This document shows positions 1 to 6,921 of a DNA stretch of 7,295 nt, piece after piece. The position numbers and the translations under genes are program-made. The DNA comes from DATFES01 sp035457725 (GTDB lineage: Bacteria; Pseudomonadota; Alphaproteobacteria; CACIAM-22H2): positions 1 to 7,295 of the forward strand of contig DATIBC010000043.1 in assembly GCA_035457725.1 (NCBI GenBank), given 5' to 3'. Numbering within the stretch: position 1 is the first letter of the stretch; every line of letters begins with the position of its first letter. A model generated the notes under the pieces. The model had not been told where the DNA came from. It worked only from the letters and a program-made list of their open reading frames with translations, and ran no database searches.

Positions 1-462
1 GGCGATTTCGCACATCCCGTCGGCGACGGCGACCGCGGCCCCCGACGACGAGCCGCCGGGAATCCGCGTGCGGTCGTGAGGATTTCCCGGCGTGCCATAA
101 TGAGGATTGATGCCGACGCCGGAATAGGCGAATTCGGTCATATTTGTCTTACCAACAATGCTGGCGCCCGCCGCGGCGAGACGGACGACGACTGGCGCAT
201 CGGCCGCCGCCGGCGGGGCGTCGCTGAGGACGACCGATCCTGCAGTGGTCGGCTCGCCCTTGACGTCGAAAAGGTCCTTGATCGAGACGATCCGTCCGGC
301 GAGCGGTCCCCCTTCGGCGCCAGCGGCGGCAAACGCATCGGCGGCGTCGGCCGCGGCCCGAGCGCGGCTCGGCCAAAGGCGCAGGAACGCGCGTTTGCCC
401 TCGCCCGCGGGATCGCCAATGCGGGCCAGGGCTTGCTCGAGCCGGTCGCGCGAAGCGTTCAC
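1..462 (-). CDS. Amidase signature (AS) family amidase, N-terminal part, runs off the left edge
   Basis: This is the first 154 residues of an amidase-signature hydrolase, which converts an amide to a carboxylate and ammonia using a Ser-cisSer-Lys triad. Visible family motifs in order: IKDLFD (residues 61-66), whose K62 is the expected catalytic lysine; GKTNMTEFAYS (104-114); a glycine/proline-rich stretch ending in RIPGGSSSG (133-141), whose serines include the expected cis-Ser. The nucleophile serine, normally about 25 residues further on, lies outside the window. The start is taken as GTG at 462-460, because it overlaps the TGA of the DUF2848 gene (GTGA) and gives the usual family distance to the lysine. 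The overlap implies translational coupling with DUF2848. AS enzymes have very different substrates (amides, imides, Glu-tRNA, acylureas), so the substrate is unknown. A GatA role is unlikely, since no gatC/gatB is adjacent in the visible part. No frameshift or damage is seen. Confidence 0.93.
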   Translation of the reverse strand, partial: MNASRDRLEQALARIGDPAGEGKRAFLRLWPSRARAAADAADAFAAAGAEGGPLAGRIVSIKDLFDVKGEPTTAGSVVLSDAPPAAADAPVVVRLAAAGASIVGKTNMTEFAYSGVGINPHYGTPGNPHDRTRIPGGSSSGAAVAVADGMCEIA

Positions 463-1142
463 GAAACGACCGGCAACTCGTCGACGTCGTAGCCCAGCGT
501 CAGCTTGTCGCCGCTCGCCGGATCCTCGATCTCGACCTCGAAACGCTCCGATGGGCGCACGCCGCCGATCGCCACGACCGTGCCGCAGAACATCACCGTG
601 CCGGCAATCAGCGTGTCCTTGCCGCCGGTGAAGCGTCGAATCAGGTCATCGGCGCTGCGCATCGCCGACAACGCGGCGTCTTGATAGAGCGTCCGTTTGC
701 CCCCGAACGTCGCGAAGGCGCGTAGTCGCAGCGTGTCCCAGCGCGGAAGCACGTCGGCGAGCCGCCAGAGGCGGCGGCCGACGACCTTGGGGCCGAGCTG
801 CTTCGACAGGGCGACCGACATCGATTCGGCCTTGCGATCGGTCTGGTCCGAACCCACCCCGAGCCACAGGCCGTCGGCGAGGGCGACGACCACCGGCTCC
901 GCCTCGCCCGAGGTGTCGGGACCCAACACCTGCAGCCGATCGGTCTGCGTCACCAGCGTATTGGACACACGGTAAAACAACGGCGTCGCGCTCGGCGGGG
1001 GCACGCCGATGGCGGCTAGCTCCTCGACGTGGTGCTGAATCGCTTTCGGGTCGCGGCCGGTCCAGCCAGCGATCACCAGATTGTCGATATGGACGCGGAT
1101 GCGATCGCCGTGGGCGCCATTGCGCCGCTCGAAGGTCAGCAT
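459..1142 (-). CDS. DUF2848 family protein (possible fumarylacetoacetase-fold enzyme)
   Basis: A 227-residue soluble protein with no signal peptide or membrane segment. I recognise it as DUF2848 from its characteristic blocks: AGWTGRD (25-31), PLFYRVS (54-60), TSGEAEP (77-83), GVGSDQTDRKAE (95-106), SKQLGPK (113-119), GTVMFCGTV (181-189) and FEVEIEDP (201-208). The length is normal for the family. The C-terminal pattern (GT....GTV..GG, then an acidic beta strand and GDKL) resembles the fumarylacetoacetate hydrolase fold. This is an inference from pattern; the molecular function of the family is not established to my knowledge. The ATG at 1142-1140 has a GAGGA-type ribosome site about 10 bases upstream. 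The gene is first in a two-gene unit with the amidase, whose GTG start overlaps its TGA, so the two products probably act on the same compound. The family name is confident; the reaction is unknown. Confidence 0.88.
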   Translation of the reverse strand: MLTFERRNGAHGDRIRVHIDNLVIAGWTGRDPKAIQHHVEELAAIGVPPPSATPLFYRVSNTLVTQTDRLQVLGPDTSGEAEPVVVALADGLWLGVGSDQTDRKAESMSVALSKQLGPKVVGRRLWRLADVLPRWDTLRLRAFATFGGKRTLYQDAALSAMRSADDLIRRFTGGKDTLIAGTVMFCGTVVAIGGVRPSERFEVEIEDPASGDKLTLGYDVDELPVVS

Positions 1143-1303
1143 GTCGGAACGTTCCTCGCCTTGTCGTCGTTCGCAAAGGGCGTCAGTTGATCCGAACCGA
1201 CAATGGCACGCAAGGCCCGGCGCCGGCCGCGCCCGCGCGGTCCGTTGCGCTCATGACGAGATTGGTCGATAACTCGCCAGCGATTCGGTTGGGGTCTTAA
1301 AAC
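1143..1303. promoter_or_regulatory. Divergent intergenic control region between DUF2848 and the oxoprolinase gene
   Basis: This 161-bp spacer separates two outward-facing genes and must carry the start signals for both, unless either is read from far away. A perfect 10-bp palindrome, CCGGCGCCGG, lies at 1217-1226 near its centre; in such GC-rich DNA this is weak evidence for an operator. A ribosome site for DUF2848 (GAGGA on the minus strand) lies near 1153-1157. No regulator gene adjoins the spacer in the window. I found no convincing minus-strand promoter boxes. Confidence 0.5.
1245..1273 (+). promoter_or_regulatory. Weak candidate sigma70-like promoter for the oxoprolinase gene
   Basis: TTGCGC (1245-1250) and GATAAC (1268-1273) are separated by 17 bases. 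They match the -35 and -10 consensus at 3/6 and 4/6 positions. Transcription would start near 1280, giving a leader of about 24 bases before the ATG at 1304. The match is modest and could be chance; it is listed because it is the best-spaced pair in the spacer. Confidence 0.22.
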
Positions 1304-4300
1304 ATGGCAGTCGCGCCGACGACCGCGAAATGGCAATTCTGGATCGACCGTGGCGGGACGTTCACCGACGTCGTCGCCAAGCGGCCAGATGGCGCGATCG
1401 TCACCCACAAGCTGCTGTCCGAGAACCCCGAACGCTATAGCGACGCGGCGCTGCAGGGCATCCGCGATTTGCTTGGGCTCGACGCGGCGGCGCCACTGCA
1501 CGATGCCGGCATCGATGCCTTGAAGATGGGCACCACCGTCGCCACCAACGCGCTGCTCGAACGCAAGGGCGAGCGCGTGGCGCTGCTGATCACGAAGGGG
1601 TTCGGCGATCAGCTGCGGATCGCCTACCAGAACCGGCCCAAGCTGTTTACCCGACGGATCGTGCTGCCCGAATTGCTTTATGAGCGTGTGGTCGAGATCG
1701 ACGAGCGCGTCACGGCGCAGGGCAAGATATTGCGTCCGATCGACCTTGCGACGGCGCGCCAAGGCCTGGCGGCGGCGTACGCCGACGGCATCAGGTCGGT
1801 GGCAATCGCGCTGCTTCACGGATATCGCCACCACAACCACGAAAGAGCGCTCGCCGAGCTGGCGCGCGAGCTTGGATTCGCTCAGGTTTCGGTGTCGCAC
1901 GAGGTTAGTCCGCTGATGAAGTTGGTCGGCCGCGGCGACACCACCGTGGTCGACGCGTACGTCTCGCCGATTCTGCGCCGGTACGTGGAGCGGGTCGCCG
2001 CCGAGGTCCAGGGAAAGGATGGGCGCGGCGGCGCGCGGCTGATGTTCATGCAGTCGAACGGTGGTCTGGTCGACGCGCGCTATTTCCAAGGCAAGGATTC
2101 GATCTTGTCGGGGCCGGCTGGCGGGATCGTCGGCGCGGCGCGCACCGCGACCATGGCCGGATTCGAGCGCATCATCAGCTTCGACATGGGCGGCACGTCG
2201 ACCGACGTGGCGCTCTACAACGGCGAGTACGAACGGGCGTTCGAGACGCTGGTGGCGGGCGTGCGGATGCGCGCGCCGATGATGAAGATCCATACCGTCG
2301 CCGCCGGCGGCGGATCCATCCTGTTCTTCGACGGCGCGCGGTTTCGCGTCGGGCCGGAGAGCGCCGGGGCCAACCCCGGACCGGCCTGTTATCGCCGCGG
2401 CGGGCCGCTGTGCGTGACCGACGCCAACATCATGGTCGGCAAGATCCATCCCGAGTTTTTTCCCAAGGTCTTCGGACCCGCCGGCGATCAGCCGCTCGAC
2501 GCGGAGGCGGTGCGCGGCAAGTTTACGGCGCTCGCGGCGGAAATCCGCAAGGCGACCGGCGAGACCCGCAGCTTGGAGGAGATCGCCGACGGCTTTCTCA
2601 AGATCGCCGTCGAGAACATGGCCAACGCGATCAAGCAAATCTCGGTGCAGCGCGGTTTCAACGTCGCCGAATACGCCCTCAACTGCTTCGGCGGCGCGGG
2701 CGGGCAGCATGCCTGCAAGGTCGCCGACGCGCTCGCCATGACGACCGTGTTCATCCATCCCTTGGCGGGCGTGCTGTCTGCCTATGGCATGGGTCTGGCG
2801 GATCTGCGCGTGCTGCGCGAGAAGGCGGTCGAAGCAAGGCTGGAGCCGGCGATTTTCGATCGTCTGGCGCACGAACTCGACACGCTGGCCGGCGAGGGCG
2901 CCGCCGAGATGGCGCGCCAAGGCATCGACCAGACGAAGGTCGCCATCGAGCGCAAGCTGCATTTGAAGTACGAGGGCACTGACTCGACGTTGATCGTCGA
3001 CTGGGGGACCCCGGAGGCGATCGCCGAGGCCTTCGCGTCGGCGCATCGCCAGCGTTACGGGTTCATGATGCCAGGCAAGGCGATCATCGTCGAGGCGCTC
3101 GGCGTCGAGGTCATCGGCCATGCCGAAAGCGCCGATGATCCGGTCCTCGCCACGGCGACGACGTCCGAGCCGCCGCCGCCACTGGCGCGCGTCGCCATAT
3201 TCAGCGACGGCGAGCGACGCGAGACGCCGGTGCTCGACCGCGACGCGCTGATGCCCGGCGTCAAGATCGCGGGACCGGCGATCATCGCTGAGCGCAACGC
3301 GACGACCGTGGTCGAGCCGGGCTGGCAGGCCGAGGTCACGGCGCGCAACCATCTCGTATTGCGCCGCGTCGTCCCGCTGCCCAAGCGCGTCGCGGTCGGC
3401 ACGCAAGTCGATCCGGTGATGCTCGAGGTATTCAACAATCTTTTCATGTCGATCGCCGAACAGATGGGGGTGGCGCTCGCCAACACCGCCTATTCGGTCA
3501 ACATCAAGGAGCGCCTGGATTTCTCTTGCGCCCTGTTCGACGACGCGGGGCAACTCATCGCCAATGCGCCGCACATGCCGGTGCATCTTGGCTCGATGGG
3601 CGAGAGCGTCGCGGCGGTCAAGCGCGCGCGCGGCAATTCGATGCGCCCCGGCGATTTCTACGTCTTGAACGCGCCCTACAACGGCGGCACGCATTTGCCC
3701 GACGTGACGGTGGTGACGCCGGTGTTCGACGAGCCCGGGCAGGAGATACTCTTTTTCGTCGCCTCGCGCGGCCATCACGCCGACATCGGCGGCACAACGC
3801 CCGGCTCGATGCCGCCCGACAGCAAGACGGTCGAGGAGGAGGGCGTACTCATCGATAATTTCCTCCTGGTGGAGCAGGGCCGGTTTCGCGAACGGGAAAT
3901 GATCGATCTGCTGCGCTCGGGCAAGTATCCGGCGCGCAATACGACGCAGAACGTCGGCGACCTCAAGGCGCAGATCGCCGCGTGCGAGAAGGGCGTGCAG
4001 GAGTTGCGCAAGATGGTCGCCCATTTCGGTCTCGACGTCGTGCGCGCATACATGCGGCATGTCCAGGACAACGCCGAGGAGCAGGTGCGTCGCGTCATCG
4101 ACGTGCTGAAGGACGGCCAATTCGCCTACGAGATGGATGACGGTTCGGTGATCAGGGTAAAGGTCTCGTTCGACAAGTCGAGTCGTACCGGAATCATCGA
4201 CTTCACCGGAACCTCCGCCCAAAGGCCGACCAATTTCAACGCGCCATCGGCGGTGTGCATGGCCGCGGTGCTGTACGTCTTCCGAACTCTGGTCGAAGAC

Positions 4301-4954
4301 GAGATACCGATGAATGCCGGCGTCCTCAAGCCGCTCAAGGTCGTCATACCCGAGGGCTCGATGCTTAACCCGCGCTATCCGGCGGCGGTGGTCGCGGGCA
4401 ACGTCGAGACCTCGCAATGCGTCACCGATACGCTTTACGGGGCGCTCGGCGTGATGGCGGCGGCGCAAGGCACGATGAATAATTTCACCTTCGGTAACGA
4501 CCGGTACCAGTACTACGAGACGGTGTGCGGCGGCTCGGGCGCCGGTCCCGATTTCGACGGTTGCGATGCGGTCCATACCCACATGACCAATTCGCGGCTC
4601 ACCGATCCCGAAGTGCTGGAATGGCGCTACCCGGTGCTGGTCGAGAGTTTCCGGATCCGCAAGGGCAGCGGCGGCGCGGGGCGGCATCGTGGCGGTGACG
4701 GCGTGGTGCGCCGAATCCGATTTCGCGAGGCAATGACGGCGGCGATCCTCGCCAACCGCCGTCGGGTTCCGCCGTTCGGGCTCGCCGGCGGCGCGTCGGG
4801 AAAGCCGGGCCGCAACTGGGTCGAGCGTCGCGATGGCACGCGGACCGAGCTCGCCGCCACCGGCCAGACCGAGGTTGGCCCCGAGGATGTCTTCGTCATT
4901 GAGACGCCTGGCGGTGGCGGTTACGGCACGCCGACCGTAGGAACGGCGGGTTAG
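1304..4954 (+). CDS. Hydantoinase/5-oxoprolinase, single-chain HyuA-HyuB fusion (OplAH type), ATP-dependent
   Basis: A 1216-residue cytosolic enzyme of the family that hydrolyses a cyclic amide (5-oxoproline, hydantoins) with ATP. The HyuA half has a nucleotide-binding ASKHA-type fold: DRGGTFTD (15-22), GTTVATNALLERKGER, SGPAGG (269-274) and DMGGTSTD (294-301), then VAAGGGS and VGPESAGANPGPACY. A linker domain spans about 520-690. The HyuB half begins near residue 701 (QVDPVMLEVF) and carries NIKERLDFSCALF, PHMPVHLG, HLPD (797-800), RGHHADIGG (822-830), HMTN (1093-1096) and the terminal GGGGYG (1203-1208). The HLPD and GHHAD residues are candidate metal ligands by comparison with related acetone carboxylases (inference). 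Order and motifs match mammalian 5-oxoprolinase along the full length, which is slightly shorter than the roughly 1290 residues of that enzyme. The start is firm: an in-frame TAA lies at 1298-1300, just before the ATG; the ribosome site (GGGG, 1291-1294) is weak. 5-Oxoproline is the default substrate, but this family is over-annotated; the amidase/DUF2848 neighbours suggest a related cyclic amide. Confidence 0.95.
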   Translation: MAVAPTTAKWQFWIDRGGTFTDVVAKRPDGAIVTHKLLSENPERYSDAALQGIRDLLGLDAAAPLHDAGIDALKMGTTVATNALLERKGERVALLITKGFGDQLRIAYQNRPKLFTRRIVLPELLYERVVEIDERVTAQGKILRPIDLATARQGLAAAYADGIRSVAIALLHGYRHHNHERALAELARELGFAQVSVSHEVSPLMKLVGRGDTTVVDAYVSPILRRYVERVAAEVQGKDGRGGARLMFMQSNGGLVDARYFQGKDSILSGPAGGIVGAARTATMAGFERIISFDMGGTSTDVALYNGEYERAFETLVAGVRMRAPMMKIHTVAAGGGSILFFDGARFRVGPESAGANPGPACYRRGGPLCVTDANIMVGKIHPEFFPKVFGPAGDQPLDAEAVRGKFTALAAEIRKATGETRSLEEIADGFLKIAVENMANAIKQISVQRGFNVAEYALNCFGGAGGQHACKVADALAMTTVFIHPLAGVLSAYGMGLADLRVLREKAVEARLEPAIFDRLAHELDTLAGEGAAEMARQGIDQTKVAIERKLHLKYEGTDSTLIVDWGTPEAIAEAFASAHRQRYGFMMPGKAIIVEALGVEVIGHAESADDPVLATATTSEPPPPLARVAIFSDGERRETPVLDRDALMPGVKIAGPAIIAERNATTVVEPGWQAEVTARNHLVLRRVVPLPKRVAVGTQVDPVMLEVFNNLFMSIAEQMGVALANTAYSVNIKERLDFSCALFDDAGQLIANAPHMPVHLGSMGESVAAVKRARGNSMRPGDFYVLNAPYNGGTHLPDVTVVTPVFDEPGQEILFFVASRGHHADIGGTTPGSMPPDSKTVEEEGVLIDNFLLVEQGRFREREMIDLLRSGKYPARNTTQNVGDLKAQIAACEKGVQELRKMVAHFGLDVVRAYMRHVQDNAEEQVRRVIDVLKDGQFAYEMDDGSVIRVKVSFDKSSRTGIIDFTGTSAQRPTNFNAPSAVCMAAVLYVFRTLVEDEIPMNAGVLKPLKVVIPEGSMLNPRYPAAVVAGNVETSQCVTDTLYGALGVMAAAQGTMNNFTFGNDRYQYYETVCGGSGAGPDFDGCDAVHTHMTNSRLTDPEVLEWRYPVLVESFRIRKGSGGAGRHRGGDGVVRRIRFREAMTAAILANRRRVPPFGLAGGASGKPGRNWVERRDGTRTELAATGQTEVGPEDVFVIETPGGGGYGTPTVGTAG

Positions 4955-5076
4955 CCGGTGATATCATCGACCTCGCCTCGACTCGGGCACGGGCTTCGGG
5001 CGCGGGTCGAGACAGAAGGCGTTGAAGCGCCCGGCCTGTTCGAGTTCAGGGACACCAGACACGTCGGTCCGCCAGC

Positions 5077-5733
5077 ATGCCGCCTCGAATCAAGATCTGC
5101 TGCGTCGCCTCGCGCGAGGAGGCCGTCCTGGCGATTGCCTATGGCGTCTCGGCTCTCGGGCTAGTCTCCAAGATGCCGAGCGGCCCCGGTCCGATCGACG
5201 AAGCGACCATCGCCGACATCGCCGCGTTCGTGCCGCCGCCGATCGCCACTTTCCTGCTGACCAGCGAGACCACGGCGGACACGATCGCTGCTCAAGTGCG
5301 GCGCAGCCGGCCGACGGCGGTACAGCTCGTCGATCATCTGCCCGTCGAGGCTCACCGCGCCTTGCGCGAGGCGCTGCCCGGCGTGAAGTTGATTCAAGTC
5401 GTGCACGTCGGCGCCGCGAACGCGATCGACTATGCACTCGACGCGGCGACGCGCGTCGATGCGCTGCTCCTCGACAGCGGCAATCCCGACGCGGAAGTCA
5501 AGACGCTCGGCGGTACGGGGCAGGTTCATGATTGGACCCTCAGCCGACGCATCGTCGAACGCGCCAGCCGGCCGGTCTTTCTCGCTGGAGGACTGACCGC
5601 CGAGAATGTCGGCGAGGCGATCCGCGCCGTCCGCCCATTCGGCGTCGATGTATGCACGGGCGTGCGCAGCGAGGGATGGCTCGATCCGACCAAACTCGCC
5701 GATTTCATCGCCGCCGTTCAGGCATCGGCGTGA
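5077..5733 (+). CDS. TrpF-like TIM-barrel protein (divergent phosphoribosylanthranilate isomerase paralogue)
   Basis: 218 residues, close to the usual PRAI length, covering the whole (beta/alpha)8 barrel. Family marks: KICC (6-9) in place of the usual KICG, with C8 at the catalytic-base position; LLLDSG (130-135) with D133 at the catalytic-acid position; GGTG..HDW (145-153); LAGGLTAENV (169-178) and FGVDVCTGV (188-196), which form the phosphate-binding end. Two regions differ from biosynthetic TrpF. The loop after strand 2 is SKMPSGPGPI (31-40) instead of the S-P-R-x-V type, and VQLVD (82-86) replaces VQLHG. No trpA, trpB or trpC is nearby. PRAI activity is therefore possible but not assured; it may be a paralogue with another sugar-phosphate or cyclic substrate. 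The ATG is chosen because it sits five residues before KICC; no strong ribosome site precedes it. The stop overlaps the GTG start of the EamA gene. A 122-bp gap without a clear terminator separates it from the oxoprolinase gene. Confidence 0.85.
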   Translation: MPPRIKICCVASREEAVLAIAYGVSALGLVSKMPSGPGPIDEATIADIAAFVPPPIATFLLTSETTADTIAAQVRRSRPTAVQLVDHLPVEAHRALREALPGVKLIQVVHVGAANAIDYALDAATRVDALLLDSGNPDAEVKTLGGTGQVHDWTLSRRIVERASRPVFLAGGLTAENVGEAIRAVRPFGVDVCTGVRSEGWLDPTKLADFIAAVQASA

Positions 5734-6656
5734 GCTCGACGCCGAGCGCGTCGCGGCCGGCGCCGATGGGGGCCGGCGGGGAAAACATCGTTCGCGGTAT
5801 CGTTTTCATGCTGATCTCGGTCGCCTGCATGTCGACCATGGATGGGCTCGCCAAGTGGGTGGTGGCGAGCGTCGCGGTGCCGCAAATGATCGCGCTCAGG
5901 AGCGTCATTGTGCTGGCGCTTGCCGCGGTAATGGTTGCTCGCGCCGGCGGAATGTCGATGCTTGCCACACGCCGGCCGCGCGGCCACGCGCTGCGCATCA
6001 TTCTCTCGGTCGGCGCGATGCTCACGTTCTTCGAGGGATTGCGGCAGCTGCCGCTGGCGACGGCGATCTCGCTGGGCTTCTCCGCGCCGTTGTTCATGAC
6101 CGCGCTGTCGGTTCCATTTCTGGGCGAGCGGGTCGGACCGCATCGCTGGGCGGCGGTAGCCGTCGGCTTCATCGGCGTACTAATAGTCGTCCAGCCGGGC
6201 GGGGAGGGGACGCTTTCATGGCCGGCGTTACTGGTCGTCGCATCGGCGATGTTCTTCGCCGGTGTCATGTTGACCGTGCGCTCGCTGGCTCCGACCGAGA
6301 GCGACGCGGCGATGATCGTCTACCAGAATTTCGGAGTACTTCTGGTCACGGGGCTTATCGCTCCGTTTGTTTGGAGCTGGCCGACGGGCGGCGAACTCGT
6401 CGTGATCGCGGCGATGGGAGTCATACTCGTGGCGAGTCAACTCGCCATGCAGCGTTCGTTTCGCGCCGCCCCGGTCGGTGCCGTCGCCCCGTTCCAATAT
6501 ACCGAGTTGCTGTGGGCCTCGCTGTTCGGGTATGCGATTTGGAACGAAATCCCTGGCTGGAACGTTTGGTGCGGCGCCGCAGTCATCGTCGCGAGCGGGC
6601 TCTACGTAATCTGGCGCGAAACCCACGTGCGCTCGGTAGGCGGTTCACGCTCCTAA
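5730..6656 (+). CDS. EamA/DMT superfamily inner-membrane transporter (probable metabolite exporter)
   Basis: 308 residues from the GTG start. About ten hydrophobic helices lie near residues 23-42, 52-71, 88-105, 109-129, 139-155, 163-184, 194-214, 222-240, 250-272 and 278-295, arranged as two EamA repeats (about 22-155 and 165-297). Typical marks are the helix 3-4 segment FFEGLRQLPLATA (100-112), LGERVG (131-136) followed by a glycine-rich helix ending in VVQP, and APFQYTELLWA (253-263) in the second repeat. Such carriers usually export amino acids, purines or small metabolites by proton antiport; the substrate cannot be read from sequence. The GTG at 5730 is preferred because it overlaps the TrpF-like stop (GTGA) and has CAGG a few bases upstream. 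An in-frame ATG at 5766 (residue 13) is the alternative and would remove a Ser/Pro-rich tail without touching helix 1. The coupling suggests co-expression with the TrpF-like protein. Confidence 0.92.
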   Translation: MSSTPSASRPAPMGAGGENIVRGIVFMLISVACMSTMDGLAKWVVASVAVPQMIALRSVIVLALAAVMVARAGGMSMLATRRPRGHALRIILSVGAMLTFFEGLRQLPLATAISLGFSAPLFMTALSVPFLGERVGPHRWAAVAVGFIGVLIVVQPGGEGTLSWPALLVVASAMFFAGVMLTVRSLAPTESDAAMIVYQNFGVLLVTGLIAPFVWSWPTGGELVVIAAMGVILVASQLAMQRSFRAAPVGAVAPFQYTELLWASLFGYAIWNEIPGWNVWCGAAVIVASGLYVIWRETHVRSVGGSRS

Positions 6657-6659
6657 AAA

Positions 6660-6710
6660 GGGAAACAAAAGTCTAATCGAAGACCAGCGCCTTCGCCCGG
6701 CATTCTCGTC
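6660..6710 (+). repeat. Imperfect direct repeat, copy A
   Basis: This copy has two blocks that recur about 280 bases downstream. The block GGGAAA..CTAATCGA (6660-6680) matches 6940-6961 at 18 of 22 aligned columns with one gap. The block from CAGC at 6685 through ATTCTCGTC at 6710 matches 6984-7008 with a few substitutions and small gaps. It begins three bases after the EamA stop codon. Confidence 0.5.
6666..6679 (+). repeat. 14-mer CMAANGYCTAATCG, copy 1 of 3
   Basis: CAAAAGTCTAATCG. Three copies of this 14-mer occur on the same strand (6666, 6947, 7048), identical at 11 of 14 positions, with the core CTAATCG invariant. This copy lies inside repeat A, just after the EamA gene. Confidence 0.4.
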
Positions 6711-6727
6711 GGTTGCGTGGCGTTTGG

Positions 6728-6760
6728 CGTGGCGATCGCCGCGAATACTTGCCGCGGCAA
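6728..6760. other. Two tandem small inverted repeats downstream of the EamA gene
   Basis: The first (6728-6743) centres on the perfect palindrome GGCGATCGCC and as RNA would form a six-pair stem with a GATC loop and one G-U pair. The second, TTGCCGCGGCAA (6749-6760), is a perfect 12-bp palindrome followed by ATTT. Neither has a proper T-run, so a terminator role for the trpF-like/EamA unit is possible but weakly supported. They could equally be protein-binding sites. Confidence 0.25.
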
Positions 6761-6903
6761 ATTTGTGACTGAGGCCAACGTTTCGGTCCGCAGCTAATAC
6801 AACGACAAATAGAATAGGACGCCGGTAGAACGCTAAATGATTGTGATTGACCGTTGTTCCCGTGACCTCATCGCTTGGTGGCGATAAACAGTTACTGATC
6901 ACA

Positions 6904-6921
6904 TTTGTGTGAACACACAAA
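6904..6921. promoter_or_regulatory. Operator-like inverted repeat TTTGTGTG-AA-CACACAAA
   Basis: Two perfect 8-base arms flank a 2-base centre. It overlaps the -35 box and spacer of the candidate promoter at 6905-6932, as a repressor operator would. A second, overlapping inverted repeat, TCACA-TTTG-TGTGA (6899-6912), shares its left half and recalls the half-sites used by CRP/FNR-family regulators, though the spacing differs from the classical TGTGA-N6-TCACA. The regulator is unknown and none is encoded in the window. Confidence 0.45.

Noticed and set aside
76..631. Plus-strand open frames of 138 and 157 codons over the amidase and DUF2848 genes
   Set aside because: They are low-complexity Arg/Ala-rich shadows of the clearly recognisable minus-strand genes.
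1217..1226. CCGGCGCCGG palindrome in the divergent spacer as an operator
   Set aside because: It is perfect but short, made only of G and C, and the symmetry ends at its borders; in this base composition it is not evidence enough for a separate feature.
1136..4687. A 1183-codon open frame antisense to the oxoprolinase gene
   Set aside because: Its codons are exactly in register with the sense codons, so it stays open simply because the sense gene avoids TTA, CTA and TCA in this GC-rich genome. Its translation is rich in His, Arg and Asp with no recognisable domain, while the sense frame is a full-length, motif-complete enzyme.
4955..5076. Possible terminator or promoter between the oxoprolinase and TrpF-like genes
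   Set aside because: The only symmetry found is CTCGAC/GTCGAG arms (4977-4982 and 5006-5011) around a 23-base loop without a T-run, and the best -35-like TTGAAG (5022) has no matching -10 box.
5532..5729. Upstream extension of the EamA reading frame to 5532
   Set aside because: The extra 66 residues are Arg-rich, lie entirely inside the TrpF-like gene in another frame, and no EamA family feature is present before residue 20 of the GTG-started protein.
5606..6676. A 356-codon plus-strand open frame overlapping the EamA gene
   Set aside because: It has an Arg/Gly-rich shadow composition and no hydrophobic helices, whereas the overlapping frame has ten.
6645..6920. A 91-codon minus-strand open frame in the intergenic region
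   Set aside because: No recognisable family, no good ribosome site, and it overlaps the putative regulatory elements; I see nothing to support expression.
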